Of a stretch of DNA of 64,000 nucleotides, positions 22,270-31,591 are shown piece after piece. Position numbers and translations under genes: made by a program. The stretch spans positions 78,265 through 142,264 of the forward strand of contig CAJTZY010000002.1 of the NCBI GenBank assembly GCA_910584085.1, in the 5' to 3' direction. This DNA comes from an uncultured Bacilli bacterium. Its GTDB lineage: Bacteria > Bacillota_I > Bacilli_A > RF39 > UBA660. The notes below the pieces were generated by a model. That model had not been told where the DNA came from. It did not search any database and was given only the letters and a program-made list of their open reading frames with translations. Position 1 is the stretch's first letter; every line of letters begins with the position of its first letter.

Positions 22270-23754
22270 ATGAGAACACTTTCTGATCAAGAGTTAGTTA
22301 GAAGAGAAAAAGCAGAAAATATAAGGAATTTAGGAATAGATCCATTTGGACAGAAATTTGAGAGAAAAGATTATGCGCGTGATATAAAAGAAAAATATAA
22401 AGATATAAATCATGATGCATTTGAAACTATGGATGATACAGCAACAGTTGCAGGTAGAATTATGTTTATTAGAAAAATGGGCAAGGCATCATTCTTTTCA
22501 ATTCAAGATAAAACTGATAAAATACAAATATATATATCTATAAATGATATAGGAGAAGATGACTATTCATTATTTAAAACAGCGGACATAGGTGACATAG
22601 TTGGAGTTTATGGAAAGATTATGAAAACTCAAACAGGTGAAGTAACTATTAAATGTTTAAAATATACTCATCTTGTTAAAGCACTTAGACCACTTCCAGA
22701 AAAGTTTCATGGACTTACAGATATAGAAGAAAGGTATAGAAGACGATATGTTGACTTAATTATGAATGAAGAATCTCGTAAAGTTGCATTTATGAGGCCT
22801 AAGATAATACGCGCAATTCAAAAATTTTTAGATAAAAAAGGTTTTGTTGAAGTAGAGACACCAATTTTAACAACACTTTTAACTGGTGCTAGTGCGAGAC
22901 CATTTACAACACATCACAATACACAAGATCTTGATATGTATCTTCGTATCGCACTTGAACTTAATTTAAAAAGACTACTTGTTGGTGGTATGGAAAAAGT
23001 TTATGAAATAGGTAGAACTTTTAGAAATGAAGGAATGGATCCACAACACAACCCAGAGTTTACAATGATGGAAGTGTATGAAGCATATTCAGACTTAGAT
23101 GGAATGATGGATTTAACTGAGGAAATGTATCAAACTATTGCTAGGGATGTATGTGGTAAGATGGTATTTAATTACTTAGGTCATGAGGTAAACTTAGATG
23201 GAAAATGGAAAAGAATTAGTATGGTTGATGCAATAAAAGAAAAAACTGGTATTGATTTTAATAAAGAAATGACAGTTGATGAGGCACTTTCTTTAGCCTT
23301 AGAACATCAAATTGAAGTACAAGAGCATGAGCATACAGTTGGGCATATCATTAATTTATTCTTTGAAAAATATGTTGAAGAGACTTTAATAGAACCAACA
23401 TTTCTTTATGGGCATCCAGTAGAAATTAGCCCTTTAACAAAGAGAAATCCAGAGGATCCAAGATTCGTAGATAGATTTGAATTATTTATATCAGGTCATG
23501 AGTGTGCAAATGCATATACAGAATTGAATGACCCAATAGATCAACTTAAAAGATTTGAGGAGCAATTAAAAGAAAAGGCTCTTGGAAACGATGAAGCAAA
23601 CGATATAGATATGGATTTTATAGAATCACTTGAATATGGAATGCCTCCAGCAGGCGGTATAGGATATGGAATAGATAGATTATGTATGTTATTTACGGAA
23701 AGTGAATCTATTCGTGATGTAATATTATTCCCTACAATGAAAGAGAGAAAATAA
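22270..23754 (+). CDS. lysS: Lysyl-tRNA synthetase, class II
   Basis: This 494-residue enzyme charges tRNA-Lys. The N-terminal OB-fold anticodon-binding domain (residues ~50-150, 'VAGRIMFIRKMGKASFFSIQ') is followed by the class II catalytic core: motif 1 'FVEVETPILT', motif 2 'FRNEGMDPQHNPEFTMMEVY' and motif 3 'GYGIDRLCMLFT'. Length and motifs are standard. The start follows GAGGTGATTAA. The next gene begins one base after the stop, so the two are cotranscribed. Confidence 0.97.
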   Translation: MRTLSDQELVRREKAENIRNLGIDPFGQKFERKDYARDIKEKYKDINHDAFETMDDTATVAGRIMFIRKMGKASFFSIQDKTDKIQIYISINDIGEDDYSLFKTADIGDIVGVYGKIMKTQTGEVTIKCLKYTHLVKALRPLPEKFHGLTDIEERYRRRYVDLIMNEESRKVAFMRPKIIRAIQKFLDKKGFVEVETPILTTLLTGASARPFTTHHNTQDLDMYLRIALELNLKRLLVGGMEKVYEIGRTFRNEGMDPQHNPEFTMMEVYEAYSDLDGMMDLTEEMYQTIARDVCGKMVFNYLGHEVNLDGKWKRISMVDAIKEKTGIDFNKEMTVDEALSLALEHQIEVQEHEHTVGHIINLFFEKYVEETLIEPTFLYGHPVEISPLTKRNPEDPRFVDRFELFISGHECANAYTELNDPIDQLKRFEEQLKEKALGNDEANDIDMDFIESLEYGMPPAGGIGYGIDRLCMLFTESESIRDVILFPTMKERK

Positions 23755-24288
23755 ATGAATTTATATGTTGTAAGACATGGTGAAACTATTTGGAATAGGG
23801 AACGCAAAGTACAAGGTATAACAGATATTCCTCTTACTGATGAAGGTAGAGGTGAAGCAAAAGGGTTACAAAAATTAATTAGTTCATTAAATATAGATAT
23901 AGTAATATCGAGTCCTCTCGTGAGAGCACGTGAAACAGCTAAAATACTTGTTGATTCTAAAATTCCCATAAATGTAGATGATAGAATAAAAGAAAGAGAT
24001 TGGGGAATGAATGAGGGTGCAAATATAGATACTGTAGATAAATGGGATTGTTGGGATGTAATTTTAAATACTAAGGTCCAAAATATAGAGTGTATACAGG
24101 ATTTTATGTATAGGGTATCTGATTTTATTGAAGATATCAAAATTAAATATAAAGATAAAAATGTACTTGTTGTAACTCATAGTGCGGTTAGCCGTGTAAT
24201 ACATTATTTGCTAGGAAATATTCCTGAGGATGCAAATTTATCAAGAATAAATATTCCTAATTTAAGAATAATAGAATATAAAATATAG
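23755..24288 (+). CDS. Histidine phosphatase superfamily protein (phosphoglycerate mutase-like)
   Basis: This 177-residue protein has the phosphohistidine motif 'VVRHGETIWN' (Arg7, His8), 'SPLVRARETAKIL' and the second catalytic His in 'VVTHSAVSRV'. The family includes cofactor-dependent phosphoglycerate mutases and many broad phosphatases. Its small size favours a phosphatase (GpmB/CobC-like) over a true glycolytic mutase. It abuts lysS and is followed 11 bases later by ackA. The substrate is not predictable. Confidence 0.85.
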   Translation: MNLYVVRHGETIWNRERKVQGITDIPLTDEGRGEAKGLQKLISSLNIDIVISSPLVRARETAKILVDSKIPINVDDRIKERDWGMNEGANIDTVDKWDCWDVILNTKVQNIECIQDFMYRVSDFIEDIKIKYKDKNVLVVTHSAVSRVIHYLLGNIPEDANLSRINIPNLRIIEYKI

Positions 24289-24299
24289 AAGGAGAGTTT

Positions 24300-25499
24300 A
24301 TGAAAATATTATGTGTAAATGCAGGTAGTTCATCATTAAAATTTCAAGTTTACGAAATGCCTGAAGAAAAAGTTTTAATTAGTGGATATATAGAAAAAAT
24401 AGGACAAGAAGATTGCTTTTGGAATGTAAAGGTAAATGGAGAAAAAATAAAAAGTGAGAAATACTTAAAAAATCATGGAGAAGCAGCAGAGATTTTAATA
24501 GAAGAATTATTAAAAAATAATATAGTTGAAGATTTAGCTGAAATAAAAGCAGTAGGGCATAGAGTATTACATGGTGGTGAAAAATATTCCGATTCTGTAT
24601 TAATTACAAATGAGGTAATTAAAGATATAGAAGATTTAACTAAATTAGGACCACTTCATCATCCAGGTAATTTAGCTGGTATAAGAGCTATGATGAAAGC
24701 ATTTAAGGATGTACCACAAGTCGCTGTATTTGATACTGCCTTTCATCAGACAATGCCAAGTCAAAATTATATTTACCCAGTACCATATGAATGGTATAAA
24801 AAATATGGAGTTCGTAAATATGGATTTCATGGAACAAGTCATAAATATATAACTGCTGAAATGAAAAAAAGATTAAATAAAGATGATGTTAATTTAATAA
24901 TATGCCATGTTGGTAGCGGAGCTAGTATTGCTTGTATAAAGGATGGTAAGTGTTACGACACAACGATGGGACTTACGCCTTTGGATGGACTTATGATGGG
25001 AACTCGTTCAGGATCTATAGATCCATCAATAATTGAATACGTAATGCAAGAATCAGGAATGTCTATAAATGAAGTTACAAACGAATTAAATAAAAAGAGT
25101 GGATTTTTTGGAATGTGTGGCTTTGCAGATTGTAGAGATGTTGAAAAACTTGCAAGTGAAGACAATGAAAATGCTACCCTTGCAATTGAAATGTATACAG
25201 ATAGAATAGTTAAATATATAGCAAGTTATTATATGGAATTACAAGGTAAAGTGGATTCTATAGTATTTACTGCAGGAGTGCTTGAAAATGGATCTTATAT
25301 GAGAAAATTAATTATTGATAAACTTGCTCCACTAGGTATTACTTTAAATGAAGAAATGAATGATAAAATAGCAAGTTTTAAAGAGATACATGAGGGAATC
25401 ATAAGTGATCCATATTCAAAAATAAATGTTATGGTACTTCCAACAGATGAAGAAATTATGATTGTAAAAGATACATTTAATATAGCGATAAATAATTAA
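24300..25499 (+). CDS. ackA: Acetate kinase
   Basis: This 399-residue enzyme interconverts acetyl phosphate plus ADP with acetate plus ATP, the ATP-yielding last step of acetate fermentation. Family motifs: 'ILCVNAGSSSLKFQ' near the N-terminus, 'AVFDTAFHQTMP', 'YGFHGTSHKYI' and 'TPLDGLMMGTRSG'. Length is standard. GAAGGAGAG precedes the start, and a strong terminator follows. No pta gene is adjacent. With the pyruvate:ferredoxin oxidoreductase at 33261 it fits a pyruvate to acetyl-CoA to acetate route. Confidence 0.97.
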   Translation: MKILCVNAGSSSLKFQVYEMPEEKVLISGYIEKIGQEDCFWNVKVNGEKIKSEKYLKNHGEAAEILIEELLKNNIVEDLAEIKAVGHRVLHGGEKYSDSVLITNEVIKDIEDLTKLGPLHHPGNLAGIRAMMKAFKDVPQVAVFDTAFHQTMPSQNYIYPVPYEWYKKYGVRKYGFHGTSHKYITAEMKKRLNKDDVNLIICHVGSGASIACIKDGKCYDTTMGLTPLDGLMMGTRSGSIDPSIIEYVMQESGMSINEVTNELNKKSGFFGMCGFADCRDVEKLASEDNENATLAIEMYTDRIVKYIASYYMELQGKVDSIVFTAGVLENGSYMRKLIIDKLAPLGITLNEEMNDKIASFKEIHEGIISDPYSKINVMVLPTDEEIMIVKDTFNIAINN

Positions 25500-25505
25500 T
25501 AGGAC

Positions 25506-25527
25506 AAAACCGGGTGACCGGTTTTTA
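25506..25527 (+). terminator. Terminator after ackA
   Basis: AAAACCGG, loop GTGA, CCGGTTTTT; a GC-rich stem with a five-T tail. Confidence 0.9.
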
Positions 25528-25637
25528 TGTTTATGGTAAAAAATTTAGGTTCATAATTAGTAATTTTATAAATTGATTAATATTTGTAACACAACTATAA
25601 AAAAATAGTGTATAATTATATTGATAGTAGGTGAGTC

Positions 25638-26600
25638 ATGAAAATATATAATCAAATTTACAAGCAAATTAAAAAGTACAATAAAATAGTAATTGCAAGG
25701 CATATTGGGCCAGATCCTGATGCTTTAGGAAGTACCTTAGGGTTAAAGGAAGCTATTTTAAATACATTTCCTAAAAAACAAGTATATGTAGTGGGAGCTC
25801 CAGCTTCTAGGCATAAGTATTTAGGTGAATTAGATAGATTTACAGATGATATGTATGAAAATTCATTACTCATTGTGCTTGATACTCCAAATATTAAGAG
25901 AATCGATGGTGTAGATATAAGTAAATTTGAAGTAAGAATAAAAATAGATCACCATCCATTTATAGAAAAATTTGCAGATATAGAATGGGTAGATGATACA
26001 GCTAGTAGTGCCTCACAATTAGTTATAGAATTAATTAAAAATACAAAACTTAAAGCAAATAAGTTATGTGCCGAGAAACTTTATATAGGTATTATTGGAG
26101 ATACCAATAGATTTTTACACAGTTATACAACACCTAAAACATTTGAACTTGTTGCCTACATTATAAAGAAAACTGGAATTAATTTTACAGATCTTTATGA
26201 AAATATGTATTTAAGATCTATTCATGATTTAAAATTTCAATGTTATGTAATAAATAATTTAACAATTACAGATAACGGATTTGGGTATATAAAATTAAAT
26301 CAAGACATATTAGACGAGTTTGGAATAGACTCATCTACTGCTACTAATGTGGTAAATGAATTAACGTTTATAGAAGGGATGTATTCATGGGCTATATTTG
26401 CCTATGATAAAATTAATAATAATATAAGGGGTTCTATAAGGTCTAGAGGACCAATTGTAAATACGATTGCTTCAAATTATAATGGCGGTGGACATGCACT
26501 CGCATCAGGAGTTAGAGTAGAAAATTTTGATGTAATTGATAATTTAATAAATGACTTGGATAGTGTGTGCAAAAAATATAAAAATGAAAATAATTTATAG
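25638..26600 (+). CDS. nrnA: DHH/DHHA1 phosphoesterase, NrnA-like
   Basis: This 320-residue protein has the DHH-domain motifs 'HIGPDPDALGS' (residues ~22-32), 'VLDTPN' and 'IKIDHHPF', and a C-terminal DHHA1 domain ending in the glycine-rich 'NYNGGGHALASGVRV'. NrnA proteins degrade very short RNA oligonucleotides and remove the 3' phosphate from pAp, a by-product of sulfur metabolism. All metal-binding residues appear present. It is followed nine bases later by the pilin-like gene, probably in one transcript. Confidence 0.88.
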   Translation: MKIYNQIYKQIKKYNKIVIARHIGPDPDALGSTLGLKEAILNTFPKKQVYVVGAPASRHKYLGELDRFTDDMYENSLLIVLDTPNIKRIDGVDISKFEVRIKIDHHPFIEKFADIEWVDDTASSASQLVIELIKNTKLKANKLCAEKLYIGIIGDTNRFLHSYTTPKTFELVAYIIKKTGINFTDLYENMYLRSIHDLKFQCYVINNLTITDNGFGYIKLNQDILDEFGIDSSTATNVVNELTFIEGMYSWAIFAYDKINNNIRGSIRSRGPIVNTIASNYNGGGHALASGVRVENFDVIDNLINDLDSVCKKYKNENNL

Positions 26601-26608
26601 GTGATTAT

Positions 26609-28084
26609 ATGAATAAAAAGGGTTTTACTTTAATAGAACTATTAGGTGTTATTATAATACTTTCATTAATTATGATATTTGCTGTTCCTAAAATTTCTGA
26701 TTCAGTAAAAAATCAAACTCAAAAGACTGATAAATTAACCGAAGATATTATATATAAAGCTACAAATTTATATATTGAAGATAATAAAGATGAGTATAGA
26801 AATAAAAATGGTGCAATTTATTGTATTTCATTAAATGAGTTATCTAAACTAGAATATTTAAGCAATACAGTTAATAATGATATTATAAACACAAAAACTG
26901 TTAAAGTTATTAGTAAGAAAAATTTTAACTATGAATTAGTAGATAATGATAAATGTGTAGAAAATTTTCCACCACTTGAACCTAATTTACATAATAATAG
27001 TTTAATTCCTGTAGTATATAAAAATGAAAATTGGGTGGTAGTTGATAAGACAGACAAAAGTTGGTATGACTATGAAAATCAAGAATGGGCAAATGCTGTA
27101 ATACTAAAAAGTGGAGTAAATAAAAATATTGGAGATACTATAGATGTATCAAATGAGGTCCAGGGAATGTTTGTATGGATACCAAGATACGAATATAAAA
27201 TAGAGGGTACTTATGGAACACACTTAGATGGTACAGTTGGAACGCAGTCACTTCCGGGAGAGATAAAGGTTAACTTTATAGGTACATCTAAGACTCAATC
27301 AAGTGATGGTTACATAATTCATCCAGCATTTACATTTGGAGATGAAATACTATCTGGAATATGGGTAGGTAAATTTGAAACAACTGGAACGGCTGAAAGT
27401 CCAACAATACTTCCAAGTGTAACATCACTTAGAAATCAAAATATAAGTACGCAGTTTGCAACTGCACAAAAATTTAATCAGTATCTGTCAAATGGAGATA
27501 GCCATATGTCTAAAAATAGTGAATGGGGAGCTGTTGCATACCTATCACAGAGTATTTATGGAAAATATGGTAATCCAAATTATACTGGTGAAGAAAAGGA
27601 AGTAGCAATCAACAATTGTTCTAGTTATATAACAGGTGTCGGCGGAGACACTGTAAGTGCAGAAGCATCAGCAGATACATGTGGGACGAATACATATGAA
27701 ACCGAAAAAGGACAATCAGCTAGTACAACTGGAAATATAACTGGTGTATATGATATGAGTGGGGGAGCTTATGAAAGGGTAATGGGAGTATATAATAGAC
27801 TTTTAAAAGATAGTGGTTTTGTAGAACTTCCAGAACCAAAGTATTACAACAATTATTTAACAGATAATATACAAATAGCATGCGATGGGAAACCTTGTTA
27901 TGGATGTGCTTTATCTGAAACAAGCAAATGGTATAATGATTATTCAACATTTTTAGTAACTAACTATCCATGGATTAATAGAAGTGGATGCACAACAGAT
28001 ACTAAAAATGCTGGAATATTTATGTATCATTATAATAGCGGGGCAGGATATAATAGAGACTCATTCCGTATTGTAATTTCTTAA
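26609..28084 (+). CDS. Pilin-like protein with type IV N-terminus and SUMF-like C-terminal region
   Basis: This is a 491-residue protein. The N-terminus is a textbook prepilin: MNKKG, then 'FTLIELLGVIIILSLIMIFA', with Gly5 before the cleavage site and Glu at +5. After a helical stalk, a large extracellular domain contains 'MFVWIPRYEYKI', 'GIWVGKFETTG' and 'YDMSGGAYERVMGVY', resembling the formylglycine-generating-enzyme (SUMF1) fold. No assembly ATPase, platform protein or prepilin peptidase is in this window. It may be a minor pilin or surface-displayed adhesin. It is followed by a terminator, so the nrnA-pilin pair forms a short operon. Confidence 0.7.
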   Translation: MNKKGFTLIELLGVIIILSLIMIFAVPKISDSVKNQTQKTDKLTEDIIYKATNLYIEDNKDEYRNKNGAIYCISLNELSKLEYLSNTVNNDIINTKTVKVISKKNFNYELVDNDKCVENFPPLEPNLHNNSLIPVVYKNENWVVVDKTDKSWYDYENQEWANAVILKSGVNKNIGDTIDVSNEVQGMFVWIPRYEYKIEGTYGTHLDGTVGTQSLPGEIKVNFIGTSKTQSSDGYIIHPAFTFGDEILSGIWVGKFETTGTAESPTILPSVTSLRNQNISTQFATAQKFNQYLSNGDSHMSKNSEWGAVAYLSQSIYGKYGNPNYTGEEKEVAINNCSSYITGVGGDTVSAEASADTCGTNTYETEKGQSASTTGNITGVYDMSGGAYERVMGVYNRLLKDSGFVELPEPKYYNNYLTDNIQIACDGKPCYGCALSETSKWYNDYSTFLVTNYPWINRSGCTTDTKNAGIFMYHYNSGAGYNRDSFRIVIS

Positions 28085-28099
28085 GAATTTATTAAATTT

Positions 28100-28122
28100 G
28101 AAACACTTATGTGTTTCTTTTC
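28100..28122 (+). terminator. Terminator after the pilin-like gene
   Basis: GAAACAC, loop TTAT, GTGTTTC, then a T-rich run. Confidence 0.85.
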
Positions 28123-28174
28123 TTTATTTATAGATTTAATAAAATAAATATGATAAAATATTAATGGTGATACG

Positions 28175-29350
28175 ATGAAAAAGAGTATTAGGGAAATAGA
28201 TTTAAATAATAAAAAAGTAATAATAAGAGTAGATTTTAATGTACCTATAAAAGATGGAATAATACTTGATGATAATAGAATAATTGCAAGTTTAAAAACA
28301 ATAAACTATGCAATAAAAAATGGTGCAAAAGTAATACTTATGAGTCACTTAGGTAGAATTAAAGAAGAAAAGGATAAAGATAAAAATACTTTAAAACCTG
28401 TTTCTATAAGACTTAGTGTGCTTTTAGGAAAACCTGTTTTATTTATAAATAAAACTAGAGGGGAAGAATTAGAAAACGCTATTAACAACTTAAAAAGTGG
28501 AGAGGTTCTTTTAATGGAAAATACTAGATTCGAAGATTTGGAAGGTAAAAAAGAATCCCTAAATGATAGTGAACTTGGTAGGTATTGGGCATCTTTAGGA
28601 GATATATTTATTAATGATGCATTTGGGACAAGCCATAGGTCTCATGCATCTAATGTAGGAATATCAAAATTTTTGCCAAGTGGGATGGGTTTTTTAATAG
28701 AAGAGGAATTAAGTAATTTTGATGTACTTGAAAATCCTAAAAGACCTTATACGGTAATACTTGGTGGGGCTAAAGTAAAAGACAAAATAGGCGTTATAGA
28801 AAATTTAGCAAAAAAATGTGATTATTTATTAATAGGTGGGGGAATGGCTTATACTTTTTTAAGTTCCTTAGGATATAATGTAGGTGCTTCACTTTTGGAT
28901 AAAAATTCAATAGAATTTTGTAAAAACATGTTAGAACAGTATAAAGATAAAATAGTATTACCAGTTGATTCCACTACTTCAAAAGTATTAGATGGAGATA
29001 TTGAACTTAAAAATAATGATGAGTTTAAGGATGATGATATAGGACTTGATATAGGAAGTAATACTATAGATAAGTTTAAAGAAATTTTAAAAAAATCAGA
29101 AACTATAGTATGGAATGGCCCTTTGGGATATTTTGAACTTGAAAAGTATTCAGATGGTACTAAACAAATTTTGGATACACTTTCTAAAGAAAAAAAGATT
29201 GTAATTATAGGCGGGGGAGATACTGCAAGTGCAGCTATTAACTTTGGCTATAAAGATAAATTTACACATATTTCAACAGGAGGAGGAGCATCTTTAGAAC
29301 TTCTAGAAGGTAAAACTTTACCTGGAATAGATGTTATAGATGATAAATGA
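28175..29350 (+). CDS. pgk: Phosphoglycerate kinase
   Basis: This 391-residue glycolytic enzyme transfers phosphate from 1,3-bisphosphoglycerate to ADP. Motifs: 'VIIRVDFNVPIKDG' near the N-terminus, 'LMSHLGRIKEEKDK', 'GDIFINDAFGTSHRSHAS', 'VILGGAKVKDKIGVI' and the C-terminal 'THISTGGGASLELLEGK'. Length is standard. It starts an operon that continues through two glycolipid/membrane genes to tpiA, so two glycolytic enzymes enclose lipid genes. Confidence 0.97.
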   Translation: MKKSIREIDLNNKKVIIRVDFNVPIKDGIILDDNRIIASLKTINYAIKNGAKVILMSHLGRIKEEKDKDKNTLKPVSIRLSVLLGKPVLFINKTRGEELENAINNLKSGEVLLMENTRFEDLEGKKESLNDSELGRYWASLGDIFINDAFGTSHRSHASNVGISKFLPSGMGFLIEEELSNFDVLENPKRPYTVILGGAKVKDKIGVIENLAKKCDYLLIGGGMAYTFLSSLGYNVGASLLDKNSIEFCKNMLEQYKDKIVLPVDSTTSKVLDGDIELKNNDEFKDDDIGLDIGSNTIDKFKEILKKSETIVWNGPLGYFELEKYSDGTKQILDTLSKEKKIVIIGGGDTASAAINFGYKDKFTHISTGGGASLELLEGKTLPGIDVIDDK

Positions 29351-29351
29351 T

Positions 29352-30350
29352 ATGAAAAAGAAGTTAAATATAGTTATACTAGTAGCTATAACAGGTTTAG
29401 TATTATATTTTTCACTTAGAAATGATTTTAGTGCTATAGTAAATCAAATATTTAATATGAATATATGGTTTCTTCTTATAGCCTTTATTTTCTTAATTTT
29501 ATTTTGGATATTTAGAAGTTATCCTATGTATTCTTTTTGCAAAAAGATAAATAAAGATTTTAAATATGGCCAGGCAATGCAGCTTACCCTTAGAACACAG
29601 TTTTTTAATGCAGTAACGCCTTTTGCAACAGGGGGACAACCATATCAAATATATTATTTAAAAAAGTGTGGTATAGATTATGCAAGTTCTACTGGAGTTG
29701 TACTGGAAAATTTTATTGTTTATCAAATAGCTTTAGTAATTCTTGGATTAATATCCTTAGTAACTAATCAAGTATTACATATATTTAATCGTGTTTATTT
29801 ACTTCAGAAACTTATCGCACTAGGTTTTGTAATAAATACATTAGTAATAGTTTTAATGTTTGTTTTAGCTTTTTCAACTAAAATAAATAGATTTTTAATA
29901 AACTTAGGAATAAATATTTTGACAAAATTTCATATAGTAAAAAATAGGCAAGAGAAACAGGAAGAATGGGATAAAAATATAAATAAGTTTCATGCAAGTG
30001 TGATGTCACTGTTAAAAGATAAAAAAACTTTTATATTTAATATTATTTATAATTTTATAGCTTTATGTTGTCTATATTTAATACCTTTATTAGTTATATA
30101 TGCGATGGGAGAATTTAATGCATTTTCACCCGGTATTTCAGTTGTTACAAGTGCATATATAATGATTATTGGTTCATTTGTGCCAATTCCTGGTGGGACT
30201 GGAGGTCTCGAATATGGATTTATCGCATTTTATGGAAATTTTGTTACAGGAAGTAAATTATCTGCTATGATGCTAGTTTGGAGATTTATTACGTATTATT
30301 TTGGCATGATAGTTGGTGCAATCGCACTTAATATAAAGAAGGTGAAATAA
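29352..30350 (+). CDS. Flippase-like integral membrane protein (UPF0104 / MprF N-domain family)
   Basis: This is a 332-residue polytopic protein with about eight hydrophobic helices and family marks 'FNAVTPFATGGQPYQIYYLK' and 'IPGGTGGLEYGF'. This domain (lysylphosphatidylglycerol synthase transmembrane region) moves or handles lipids in MprF and occurs alone in many bacteria. The ATG at 29352 is chosen because the in-frame ATG at 29340 lies inside pgk; no strong ribosome site is seen. Its stop overlaps the start of the GT4 gene, consistent with flipping of the glycolipid made by that enzyme (inference). Confidence 0.8.
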   Translation: MKKKLNIVILVAITGLVLYFSLRNDFSAIVNQIFNMNIWFLLIAFIFLILFWIFRSYPMYSFCKKINKDFKYGQAMQLTLRTQFFNAVTPFATGGQPYQIYYLKKCGIDYASSTGVVLENFIVYQIALVILGLISLVTNQVLHIFNRVYLLQKLIALGFVINTLVIVLMFVLAFSTKINRFLINLGINILTKFHIVKNRQEKQEEWDKNINKFHASVMSLLKDKKTFIFNIIYNFIALCCLYLIPLLVIYAMGEFNAFSPGISVVTSAYIMIIGSFVPIPGGTGGLEYGFIAFYGNFVTGSKLSAMMLVWRFITYYFGMIVGAIALNIKKVK

Positions 30351-31591
30351 TGAGAATAGGTATATTTACAGATACATATCCTCCTTTTATAAATGGGGTA
30401 TCAACAAGCATAAAAATGCTTGAAAATGCATTAAGGAAAAAGGGCCACAAAGTATTTATTGTAACTGTTAATCCAGAGGATATGTCATATCACTTCGATG
30501 ATAATGGAAGAATTATAAGGATACCAGGTATACCAACCGGAATATATGATTATAGACTTACAACTTTTTATCCAATAAGAGCAGTAAAAAGAATAAAGAA
30601 GTGGAATTTGGATGTTATTCATACCCATACAGAGTTTGGAATAGGTACATTTGCTCGTGTAATAGGTAAACAATTTGATATACCTGTTGTACATACATAT
30701 CACACAATGTATGAGGATTACGTTCATTATATTACTAAAGGATATTTTGATGGACCAAGTAAAAAAATAGTTGAATATTTAACAAAGTTTTATTGTGATA
30801 AAACAATTGAAGAACTAATAGTTCCAACTAAAAAAACTTATGATTTATTTAAGGAAAAATATAAGTATGATAGAAATGTTCATATAATTCCTACTGGAAT
30901 AGAAATAGAAAGATTCTATAAAGAGAATATAAAAACTGATATGTTAGATATTTTGAGAAAAAAATTAAATATAAAAACTGATGATATAGTAGTTTTATTT
31001 GTTGGTAGAATAGCCTCTGAAAAAAGTGTAGATTTTTTAATAAATAATCAAAAAGATTTAGTTAAAAAGAATAAAAAATGTAAATTACTTATTGTAGGAG
31101 ATGGACCAGATTTAGAAAAATATAAAAAATTAGCTATTAAAAACAAAATAGAGGAAAATGTTATATTTACTGGTAAAGTCCCATGGGATGAGGTACCACT
31201 TTATTATAATTTGTCTAATATATTTGTAACCGCATCTCATACAGAAACACAAGGTTTAACTGTAATAGAGGCTATGGCATCTACACTTCCTGTAGTCGCA
31301 CTTGATGATGAGAGTTTCAGAAACACAGTTGTAGATGAACTTACTGGTTATTTATTTAAAAATAAAAAAGAGTATTTAAATAGAATGTTGAAATTAATAG
31401 AATGTGAATCCTTAAGAGTAAAAATGGGAAATCAGGCAAGGATTAATTCAGAAACTTATTCATCAAAATATTTTGCTGAAAGAGTATTGGAAGTATATAG
31501 ATTATCTTTAAAAGGTAAGGAAAGAGGTAAAAATAAATCTTATATTTCTAGAGTAAAAAATACTATTACAAGAGGATTACATGGCAAATAA
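30350..31591 (+). CDS. GT4 glycosyltransferase, diacylglycerol glucosyltransferase-like
   Basis: This 413-residue enzyme starts 'MRIGIFTDTYPPFINGVSTS', the hallmark of the GT4 branch that makes glycosyl-diacylglycerols. It also has 'IHTHTEFGIGTFARVIG', 'VVHTYHTMYEDYVHY' and the nucleotide-sugar site 'FVTASHTETQGLTVIEAMAS'. A basic C-terminal tail (~390-413) could hold it at the membrane. The product is probably a membrane glycolipid used directly or as a lipoteichoic-acid anchor. It overlaps the flippase-like gene by one base and tpiA by 11. Confidence 0.85.
   Translation: MRIGIFTDTYPPFINGVSTSIKMLENALRKKGHKVFIVTVNPEDMSYHFDDNGRIIRIPGIPTGIYDYRLTTFYPIRAVKRIKKWNLDVIHTHTEFGIGTFARVIGKQFDIPVVHTYHTMYEDYVHYITKGYFDGPSKKIVEYLTKFYCDKTIEELIVPTKKTYDLFKEKYKYDRNVHIIPTGIEIERFYKENIKTDMLDILRKKLNIKTDDIVVLFVGRIASEKSVDFLINNQKDLVKKNKKCKLLIVGDGPDLEKYKKLAIKNKIEENVIFTGKVPWDEVPLYYNLSNIFVTASHTETQGLTVIEAMASTLPVVALDDESFRNTVVDELTGYLFKNKKEYLNRMLKLIECESLRVKMGNQARINSETYSSKYFAERVLEVYRLSLKGKERGKNKSYISRVKNTITRGLHGK

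Noticed and set aside
23541..24140. 199-codon minus-strand frame opposite lysS and the phosphatase gene
   Set aside because: It is antisense to two well-supported genes, has no ribosome site, and its protein has no recognisable pattern.
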